DNA of 64,000 nt from Serripes groenlandicus. Its lineage: Eukaryota; Mollusca; Bivalvia; Cardiida; Cardiidae. The notes beneath the pieces were generated by a model that was not told the DNA's origin, did not search any database, and saw only the letters and a program-made list of their open reading frames with translations. Location: the NCBI GenBank assembly GCA_031761405.1, contig JASEVX010000005.1, positions 3,624,050 through 3,688,049 on the forward strand, in the 5' to 3' direction. Below are positions 22,801-34,800 of this stretch, piece after piece (positions within the stretch are counted from its first letter, which is position 1; each line of letters opens with the position of its first letter). Position numbers and translations under genes: made by a program.

Positions 22801-25800
22801 ATATGTTTCCTGGTTTTCGCACACCAGTACTCCACACAACAATATTCCCAAGCAACTGACTGCTTTTCCACATAGACTTAGTCCATTGGTGGAAGACGAA
22901 TGACGCATGTCGCAATGACTTTTGCGAAACGTCGGAAAGAAAGTTGGCCGAGCCGGGATTCGAAATCACAACCCCTGGATTGACAGCCCGCGTCGTTACC
23001 GACTGAGCTACCGAGACTCGACAGATCTTTCGATAGCAATTGGAAAATCGACCTTACATACTTTTTCTAAAATTAACTCCGAGTGCTTATAATACAGGGG
23101 TCTAGAGTTCGAACCTCGGATCGGTAATTCATTCTGTCTGAGGATTTACAGAGGTTATTGTGACTAGCGTCATTCGAACATGTGCCCTTCCATGGGAATG
23201 TAAATATGATCAAGATATGAGCCGTCCCGTGAGAAAGCCAACATTATGGCCTCTGCTTAATGTATCGACCAGATCAGCCTACGCAGTCGGCGCCGACTGA
23301 TCCGGGCTGACACATTCCGTCTCAGGGGGATAGAAGTATAGAGTAATGATTCCTGAAACAGATAATCCACAGAAGGCGAAAAGTGTCTATACGGGTTAGC
23401 CTGCGCGGCATGCTTAGGCTGATCTGGATCGATACTTTACGCAGAGTCCACAATGTTGGTTTTCTCGCGGGACGGCTCATATACACTGAAAATAATATTC
23501 CTTACACAAGCTTACGTGACGCTTCTGTCACTTCTTAAAAGAAGACGGAGCAGATAATTCAGAATGTTCTGAACGTACACTGTTCAGAAATGCCATATTG
23601 TACATTTCCCCAACAATTCAAGCTTTTCGTAAAATCAATCATTTATAAAATATCAATGGCTATCAAGTTCAATCAACGGTGAAATCTCGAATGCTATCAA
23701 TGGTAAAATCTTACCATCTGTTATCACAAATTCAATGTGAAAGAGGAACTAAACAAAGGTTGTGGGAGTTCCCCGATCCTGTTTACTCTGTTTATAAACG
23801 ACTTGATGGAATATTTACGACAAGAATGTACTAACGGTGTATTTGTTTCAAACGATATTGAGGATATTTTAGCCCTCCTATTTGCAGACGATGTTTCATG
23901 TGTCTCAGACACTATATTCCATTTTCAGAAACAATTAAATGTATGACATAAATATTGTCTATCCGTTGGAATGAAATTAAATCTAGATAAAACGAAAAAT
24001 AATTTTTTTCCGAAATGGTGGTGTTTTAAAAAACAAGGAAAAATAGTATTATGATAGCAGTGAAGTTGAAACTTTGTTGGACAACAAGTAAAACAAACCA
24101 AGTAAATCAAGCTAATAAAACTTGTATTAGCATATATAGATCGCAAAACAAATTTGGATATTTTAATCCGAAAGATGCTTTTAAACTATTTGATTCTATG
24201 ATAAAATCTATTCTCTGTTTTAATTCCGATATGTGGGGTTATGAATATAGTCACACCATAGGAAACATGCACACTGATTTTTGTAAACGCATATGTTACC
24301 GCCGATTTTTTCGCATAGTGAATGCGGTAGATATCCTCATTCTGTTTCGTATATGACACTGTGCATATAGAACTGGATAAAACTTACAGAAATGCCTACT
24401 ACAATATATCAAAAACAATGCTACCATATGCTTAGAAGGCTAGATGAAAATGACAGAAAGACATAGGCATCTAAAATTAAACATTTGTTATATGAGTAAG
24501 GTTTTGGGTACGTATGGATAAATGACGGTGTTGGAAATTGTAGTCTTTTTTTAAAATGCTTTAAACAACGTCCTCCAGATTGATCTCTCCAAAAACTTCA
24601 GCAAGAAATCAGAGATACATCTAAGTCAAAATAGTATCAACACTTTAAATATCTTTTAAATGTAGAAATGTATCTTTCCATGGATATCTCATATTATATT
24701 TGTCGCATATTGTCAAATTTTAGTCATTGTTTAAATGCAGAAAAGGGTAGACATTAAAATATTGATTATTGCTTGAGATTCTGTAATATTTATCTTTGTA
24801 TAAACTGCTTTGTTGTTGAGGATGAATTGCACTTTTTGTTAGTTTGTCCAGTTTACAATAAACTTCGGCTTTTTTATTTCCAAGAAGTCTGGACAAATTC
24901 ATACCCAACTACAAGGTTGTTTTTATGACATAATGAGTGAATGTAGACCCACATATGTAAACTGATACAATATCTAATTGAGGCATTTAAAACCAGACAA
25001 TTACCTTTAGATGAAAAGGTCTCTAATAAAATCTTAAAGTATGTGTCGTATACTAATTATTTCTATACTTGAATATGTTCAAAAAGTTTATGATGTCACT
25101 TCAATGAATTTATTATGTACATGTAAATTATGTATAATAGGCCGAAGGGAATACATATCGATTTTAAATCGATTGTAAAATCTCGCTTGTCACCAATGGT
25201 TAATTCTTACATCTCATTTATGGTAAAATATAAATTGCTATGAATAATGATAAAATATCACTTTTCATCAATGGTAAAATCTCAAATGTCATCAATGCTA
25301 AAATTTCAATGGTCATAAATTGTAAATCATCAATTGTCATTAATGGTAAAATATATCAATTGTAATCAATGGAAAACTGTCCATTCCAACTATGGTAAAA
25401 TATCAGTTGTAATGAATGGACAAAATGTCAATTACAATTACTGGGTGAATAAAGTGTATGTTATGTTATGTTGTGGTTAAATTTCACTTGCCATCACTAG
25501 TAAACTTTCAATTGCAATCAATGATAAAACATTGATTGCAATCAGGGATAAAATATCGATTGCAATCAATAATAAAACATCGATTGAAATCAATGTTAAA
25601 ATCCCAATTGCAACCAATGGTTAAATCTCAATTGTAACCAATTTGACAATCTCAATTGCCATCAATGGTAAAATCTCAGTTATTATCAATGGTAAACTAT
25701 CAATTTTCATCAATTTTTAATCAACAATTGCCATCAATGTTAAAATCTCAATTGCAACCAATTTTACAATCTCAATTGCCATCAATTGTAAAATCTCAGT

Positions 25801-28800
25801 TACTATCAATGGTAAACTATCAATGTTCATCAATGTTTAATCAACAATAGCTATCAATGTTAAAATCTCAATTGCATCCAATGTTAAAATCCCAATTACA
25901 ATCAATGTTAAAATCCTAATTGCAACCAATGGTAAATCTCAATTGTAACCAATTTTACAATCTCAGTTGCCATCAATTGTAACTTCTCAATTTTTATTAT
26001 TTGTTAATGAACAATTGCCATCAATGTTAAAATCTCAATTGCCATCAATTGTAAAATCTTAATTGCCATCAATTGTAAAATTTTAATTGCCATCAATGGT
26101 TAAATCTCAGTGGTCATCAATGGTAAATTCTCAAATACAATCAATGTTGAAATGTCTATTGCATTCAATGGTACAATCTCAATAGGAATCAATGTAAAAA
26201 TGGGAATTGCAATCAATTAAAAAATCTCAAATGCCATCAATGGTAAAATCCTAATTACTTTTAATTGTAAAATATCAATTGGCATTAATGGTAAAATATC
26301 ACATCTCATCAATGGTATAATCTCAATTGTCACTAATGCTAAAGGTTATTTATGCCATCAAGGGAAAAACGTAAATTACAATCAAATGCCATATATGGTT
26401 ATATCTAAATTTCCATTAATTGTAAATTATCAATCGGCATCATTAAAATAAATGGTAAAATGACTAAAATCTCATTCGCCTTCAATTGAAAACTATCAAT
26501 CGCCATCAATGGTAAAACATCAATGGTAAAATTTTAATTGCCGTCAATTGAATTGCAGCCAATGGTTAAATCCCAATTGTAACCTATGGAAAAATCTCAA
26601 TTGTAACCAATGGTACAATCTCTATTGCAATCAATGCGAAAATCTCAATTGCCATCAATGGTAAAATCTCAATTGCCATCATTTTTTTTAAATTGTAATT
26701 AATAATACTGCATATGTCCGATAAATACATGTATATCTAAATTACCATTGGAAGAGCTAAAGAATAGTGAGAGAAAAGCAGAATATGGTTTAAAACAAAT
26801 GTTGTGTTCACTGTTTCTTCACATATTTTGAAAAAATTATCGATTTCGATTATTAATTGATATTTGAAAAATGTCACTAGATTACCTTCCTCATATGATG
26901 CGCTAGATAGGCAAAATGTTACAAGTGTATATGCATATTATACATGTAAATATGTGTGCATAAACGTATGTAATCAAATAATTTCATTTTATGTGTAAGT
27001 GCCTGTTTGTTCCCTTACGTTTGATAACACATTTTCTCTGTATAAACTATAATCTAAGTCCTTATTCCCAGTATTCACATGCTCCTCTCTTTCTTTTTAA
27101 GTACACACATATGTATATATGCCTAATAAAGTAAAAACCTAAATGGAAATATCCTTCTTTATGTCCATATCTTGGTTATAAGTTCTTTTTCACGTGGCTG
27201 AAATTATATATTGACAATGTATGTATTTAATGTTATTCCTCATGCTGTACACTATCTGTACCTGAGAGATATGCAGATACTGTTCTGTTCTGTTATGTTT
27301 AAATCTCATGTGTTTAATATCGTATGCTTGGAAAAATCACTTAAATACTGGCTTAACGTAAAGCGTTCATCAATAACAAGTTTAAACGATGTATATAACG
27401 ACAGTTGTGTCCATCTTTTAAATTTAAAAACAAGCTGGGTTTATAAAATTACACAGCAATTATCAGATTTGGGATTATGTTTTGTTTGGACACATTTTGA
27501 TCGAGACTGCAATTATTTCCCAATAATTAAGAACCGTATGAGGGATCAATTTATTCAAAAGTGGTTTTCAGACATCAAAAGTTCATCTAAACTAAATTAC
27601 TGTAAAGATTTTAAAACGACTTTTGAATTCGAATCCTATTTAGAAAATATCAAAAATGATAGACTAAGAATTTGTTTTACAAAAATACGTATATCAGATC
27701 ATAAGCTAGCTGTTGAAATTGGTAGATATATACATATTGTGAGAAATGAAAGATACTGTGAATTATGCAACACATTTGCATTGGAAAGTCTTGACATGTC
27801 CCACATTAAGAGATATAAGAACAAAGTATTTTAAACCGTCTTTTCCAATATTGTTTAAATTTGTCGCGATTAATGTCAACTAAAAATAGAAATTTACAAA
27901 GTAGTCTTGCTAGATTTATTAATGAAGCTTCAAATAGGAGGAGTGATCTTATATCGATACCTGCCATTTGAATCATAACCACAGACAAATATTATACTAT
28001 CAATAATTATGTTATACTGTATATATGAATAGTTTTGTTATACATGTGATGATATTTTGTAGTCATTCTTTTTGCATGTTCAACCATTTTGTATGTGTTT
28101 TGTATGGCCAATGGCACATTTAGTGCCGACTTGCCTAATAAAATTATTTGAGTTTGAGTTGTGTTTAATATCAATTGCAATCAATGACAAATTTATAGTT
28201 GCCTTCGTTGAAAAATATATCAATTGCCAATAATGATTTAAAAATATATTGTCTTTGATTATATTATAACTTTTAACTGTAAAATTTCAATTACCTCTTA
28301 TTGTAAAATCTAAAATGCCATCAATAAATTAAAATTAATTAGCTTTGATTATATGTTCTCAATTACCGTTAATTGTAACTATCAATTGTAACATCTCAGT
28401 AAGCACAAACAATAAAAACGCCACTTTGTCAATTGCAAAATCGCAATTCCCATCGATTTTAAGATAGCCATTTTCCTGTACATGTATTGTAAATTCTTAA
28501 AAGACCGTGTGAGATTGTGTTATGTTTTCAGGGTGATGTTTGGAAACCTGACATTACACTTAAAAACTCCGTATTGGACTATAAAGAGCTGGGTGCCAGT
28601 AGTCTCAACGTAGAGGTGGAGTCAGATGGTGTCGTAGCTTGGTACCCATTTCAGGTATGGAATTTATAATAATCAAAGGTCTGAAAGTACTCAAACCTTG
28701 TGCCCTTACTACGAGATTGTAGTACTGTGTGAAAAGTCAAAATGCAATGAACTTTATTAACACATCTAGGCAGTGAGGACTGTTTAAACATTGGTATCGA

Positions 28801-31800
28801 CGTTGACAGATATGTATGGCAGATGGCCTTGTGGGAGAATTAAATAAGCAATTATCTCTGATTTTTCCTCAATGCCATCTGCTGCAATTATATGTCTTGA
28901 AGGTGGGAAAGCATTAAGAATAAATTCACGTTTTCTCGTTCCTCAATGCTGCATAAATATGTGTTGTTTTGTTTGTAATATAATGATTTCTGTCATTTGT
29001 GTGCAGCAAAAGGCGTGTTAAATATATTTATCAAAAGGATTCATGTCATTTTGGTGCGTCAATAGTCGTGTTAAAACAGAGTCGTACGTTTAATATTGTT
29101 CAGGGAATTAAAGTTGATCAAATCATTGCTATATAAACTAATCAATCAGCTTATATCACGTTACATACAACACAAGAGGAACTATGCTCAATTATGATAT
29201 ACTGAATTCTCCTTTTGCTACAATGTTTACAAATATCGTTTGCTGAAAATGCGTCTGCATACAAATCCCATTTTCTGGTGCCGCAATGATACATAAATAA
29301 ATGTCATTGAAGTATTTCAAAGGCTATTTAAATTTATAAGTACGAGATATTTAATTCGACCACCAGGCACCGGCAGTAATACATTTCAAAAGAATGTTCC
29401 TTTGATGGTTCTCTTTCAAAAGTATCATAAACATTTTAAATTATATGTATAACTTTGGTTGCTGCAGCATCAGAAGGGGAGAGGGGGAGGGGTGGGGAAG
29501 GGGGGAAATGTCAAAACTTTATAAAAGAAATCTACTTTGAATATGCTTGTCTGATTTCAAGATAGTTTAGAAGAAGTTTTCCTCTGCTGATTGCAAGATG
29601 ATTTAGCAGAAAAGTTTATTCAGTGACCATCTACATAATTTGTTCAGCCCTAATTGGTTGGTTGGGAAAAACAGGCGGCATCAGAACAGAGTTAAAATGA
29701 CAAAAACTTTCAATACTTTTCCTTTTAATCTGCTTGTCTGAGTCAAAGATAATTTGACAGAAATATTCCTTCGATGACCTTCTACAGAGCTGTTCAAGTC
29801 ATATTGATTTGTTGAAAGGCTGTCAGGCTGCATCTGAAAATTGGTTAAATGACAAAACTTTCAAATTATTATTTCTGATTTCAGTCGGTATCGACTTGTG
29901 ATTTCAATCAAGGAGTTGTGATTTCAAACAGTCTTTCTGACGATTGACAAAAGTCAATTAGACAAGCGTCTTTCGTCTTCCACCAATGGGCTACATGTAA
30001 CAGTATATGTAGAAAAGCAACCGTATGCTTTGAAAGACTGGTGTGTGTTGTATTGGTGTGTGAAAGCCAGGAGACACACTGGTAGGAGAACTGGCCGCCG
30101 TGACATGACTGCAAATTATTAAAAAAAGATCTTTATCCCCAATCAATCAATTTACCCGCAGGTATTCGAGTCTACGTGTAGTGTAGATATTACATACTTT
30201 CCATTCGATGTGCAGACATGTCATCTGACGTTCGTGTCATGGAGTTATACAACTAATGATGTAAGTACCGGTGACACTTTTTCTATTACCATTAAAACAC
30301 TGGTATATGTAACTGTATAGGTAACAGTACGCCAAATATATCCGCGGCCATGCTGATCCAAATAACCCCTAAACAAACCTTTGTTTGCGTGGAAATGAAT
30401 ATATACCTTCACTAGAATGCATTGAATATATGACATTGAGTTTAAATTGATTGTAAATGTGAATAGTATTCACAAGGAAATGATTGATTTGATCAATTGA
30501 GGGTTGAAACTGTTTGATTTACATGAAAACAAAGAAGTAATTTATTTGGTGTATTTTGACCTATACAACGTGTCCATAGACTAGTGATATTAGTATATGC
30601 CTTGGTAGCAGGAGACCAAGTTAAAATCTCCGCTCGGGTTCTACTTAAAACTTTTAAAACGGTACCATTGGCTTCCCTTCTTAGCGTTAAGTGTTGCGTA
30701 TATAGCATTACGATCGATTTATCAATGTCAGGAAAAACCATAGGGGTTTGGCACGATAATAAAAACAATTGAAATCTATTATATATATATTATAGACAAG
30801 AGCTCCAACTTCCTCGTCAGCCAGATTTGAAAACATTTCTGTATTTTGTCCAATACAAACTAAACAAAACGAAGATTTAATTGAGTGCTATGTGTCAGCA
30901 TGTAGCTAAATGGTTACCCTACACACTGGTCAAAAGGATTGTATCCGCAATCGATCTATTTACGAACTCCAGACTTAAAATCATGACAATAACAGCGACA
31001 TTTTACAGGTCGGATACAGATCTTGTGACCAGTGGTTAGTCTTACCATTTAGCTACATGCTGACACGCAGCTACTTATTCAATCGCCGTTTTTTGCATGC
31101 GCAAATGAGACCATTGTTTCATGTTGGATTTTGAAGTCACGTGATGTAAATGCCCCAGAACACATACAAAAATAGAGCAAACAAATCAGACTGAATTACA
31201 AATGCAAACATAAGCAAAAGTAAAAAAAGTAAAATAAATTCACTTATTCTAGGTATCCAAATAAAATTACAAAGTCTCTTAATGTGTAAATATCATATTT
31301 AAGAGTACACAATTATTTAGATATCACTACGCCAATATAGCACTTCACCGAGCAATTACCCTTTGTAAATTGTAATCCTTTCTTCACTCTCGGCATAGAT
31401 GTAAACATCCACTCGCCCGCTAGCATAAGCGAGTAGATTAAAGGATCGGGCTAGTACGAAATTCTAGGCGCTAGTCCATACATATTCGTTCAGGTCCATA
31501 TTCATAATAAAAGTATGCATTGCTTAGCCTTTTCTTTCTCGTTCTCTCAGTCAATCTATTCCTTTGACAAAGTTGCGTATAGAACATGTGCTCGTTTCTA
31601 GTAACGAAGCCCATCAATGTCGTTTTAGTTATGCATTCGTTTTCAATAGGTAATTTTCCTTTCACAAGCAGGTTGCCGCAAAAACATGAGTATAATCGAC
31701 AATAAGTCGACGATTAACGATGACTTTTGCATTTTGGATAGGTGCTTTCGACAAGGTCCGCGTCTAAATTCCCGACTTCTAAGAAAGCGAGTTCATCAAA

Positions 31801-34800
31801 TCATTTGGGCGCTTTACGATTGCGAGTCAATGTTCTAAACACTTGTTTATGAATCGTTTAGAATACTTTGATTATAATAGGCAGAACGAATAAGGAACGA
31901 ATAAATCTTGCAATAAATCGATCCTTTCTTTCGGCCAAAATCAGGTAAATGACCCGCGGATATTTGTTGTTACAATATAACTGATTCATCCGTTTATTCT
32001 AAATTTGTATTATACAGTTCAACATTTGTTTTGACAGTTTGTTCGTTATGATTTTGACGCGATTCAAGATTTTGACGCGATTCAAGATTTTGACGCGATT
32101 CAAGATTTTGACGCGATTCAAGATTTTGACGCGATTATTTCTTTCATAGAGTTGATTACTAACAGATGACTGAGTTGGTGATGGAAAGAACATTAACAAA
32201 TTAAGTTAAGCTAAAACAAACACAGGCAGGCGAGTGTTTCATTAGGATCAGTGCAAAACTCAATTCTCAATCCTGCTTGCCCTTTAAAAAATCACATCCC
32301 ACCCCACAATATAAAATCTCTGCAGCAGACGAATCAAAAAAAAAATGTGAGCAAAGATACAGAAAATCACATTTATTCAAAGTGTAATCATTGAATATAA
32401 ACATTGTTGCAAAAGGAGAAATTGCTTGTTATGAGCAATTTCTTCTTCTGCATCAATGTTTTCAAAAGTCGTCGGCTGCAAATACGTATGCAAGTGGGAA
32501 AGGTTTAAATAAGAAACACTTTTTCAAATGATAGTCAGTTGGCTAATCTAGTATATAATGTCCGTCTTAAATAATAATGACAAAACTTTCAAAAAACAAG
32601 AAAAAGTTGTTTTTACAATTTAATTGAAAATATATTTAATCAAAGTCGGGAAAGTATAGTTGTCCCTTTCCGTGCTTTTTTTATGAGAGTTCAAATCACA
32701 GGAAAAACGTATGGGACAGAGTTGACAAATATCACATTGCATCAATTTCAGATTTAGGGTTTGTTTCTGTCAATCTGCTGAAGAAGACAACATGAAACAC
32801 ACATTTTGATTAAAAGTTTATTTAAAAAAATGGATTTTTTTTTTATTTATGATAGACAACATTTCAATGATTGTGTAGACAATACATCACACAATACATT
32901 TTTCAATTTGTACATTCATTACACAGACCAAATCTTTGAAATTATGGACCTCTCAGCGAATTTGTTCTCAACTCATTACTTCTTGGCAGGATTTTACTGC
33001 TAAAATTGATGTAATCTTATTTTTAAATATGACCTAAGAAAGCCTTCCCTCAACATTTTGAAAACACCATCAGAAGTCACCAGAATGCACCATTTTGCGT
33101 CCAGGATTTCATTTTTCTTTAAACATCAAGTCAAGGGTAAAATATGATAACTTAAGTGAACGTTTCAGTTGTTTCATTGGAGCACCACAGGGGGACTGTA
33201 TGTCACCATTTATTTTTGCAATGTATGTACATGACTTAGAGGACTGCATGTCTCTAAATGAATTTGACGGCGTGGATATGGGCATGTTGAAATTGATTTT
33301 ACTACTATACGCGGACGACATAGTTTTATTTGCAGAAAGCGAGTGCAGTTTACAAAATGGTCTTGAAATACGTTTTGGTTATTGCGAAAAATGGAAATTA
33401 TCTCTCCTTAAACGATCGCAATTCAACCTTTAGTACTTTCAGAGAGGAAAATGAGTTTACAGGCTATATAAGTATACATGTATATGTGATAAAATTAACG
33501 TGTTTGAATTAGAGTGGGGTTTTCCTTTGAGAATTTGACATTGCGCACAGAGTGAAAGAAGAAGTAGGCATACCAAACTGGACCGCGTTATAACAGGTTG
33601 CTAACAATACGTAACAACTATTAATTGAATTTGTACAGGCAATTTGTTTCAGTTAAATATAAATGACACTTGAAAAATAAGTTTAATTATAATCATTGAT
33701 GTTTGTAATTTGTTGATTTACATACAAATAAAGAAATAATTAATTTGGTATACTCTGACCTAAACGGGTTGTTTATGTCCAATATCAAAATTTAAATTCC
33801 TTTGCACAAGATGAAAATAGTTACTTCTAAGATTTAAAATAATCAAAAGAAAAATTGTGAGTTATGTATAATGCACGAAAGAATTCATCCCGCGAAGATA
33901 GAACACAATCGGTCGGGGCCAAACTTAGTTTTTCCTATGCTCTACGTTTGCTTTAAAACAACGTCGAATTTAAACTCACTGTCAATGAATTCTGGTCCAG
34001 GTATACACTCATTTTCTAGTAAAAAAAAGGTTCTTTTAGGGACTATTTGGCTGTATATTGACTTTTAAGACATTTTCTTTGCCCTTATGGATCTGGGTTT
34101 TTTTGTATTTATTTACAAAAGATATTATCAAATATAAGCAGAAAAAGCAAAATTTGTATGACAGTTGGGCAATTATTATCAAACCCAAACCTAGGTTTTG
34201 CGGCTGCATCGGCAAAGTGTTGTGGTATCGCGTAATACAGAGGAATTCGGCAAGAAGAAATAAAAAACGCATCACATATTAAGTTTTATATTCGTATTAC
34301 AAACAGAAAAATGCATGTTTTTTATTTTGTTTGTTTGTTTGTTTTTCTGTTATCTTTTAAAGCTTCCTTTTCCCATCATAAAAATGTAAAGCTTTATTAA
34401 CACGTGTAAAACTTAAAAACCTTTTATAAGTTTGACCCCCTATTTATTGATTAATACTATTAACCTAATATTCTAACATAGATCTACTAAAACAAATTTA
34501 CTGCAAGGTATGAGGGAGGATGGCCACGACCTTCACATATATATGCACTTGGCAAATAAAGTTATATATAAAAAAAAAAAATGATTGGTGAATGTTTGAA
34601 TGTCATGTTTATCTTGGCCATTTTAGACAACCCTTTTAATATGTTTTTGCATGCATGATATTAAATGAAAAAGCAAATATTTTAACAATTAGGCAATTAT
34701 TTTCAAAGAAATTTCATATTTCTTATGCCGTCTTGCTTGTGTCCGGCCAGTTTTGTGATATCGCGAATCATATAGGTCTTCGAAAAAAATAAAATAAGAG

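Noticed and set aside
25190..26700. CRISPR-like array of regularly spaced repeats
   Set aside because: Units are contiguous with no unique spacers, repeats are degenerate, and the DNA is animal.
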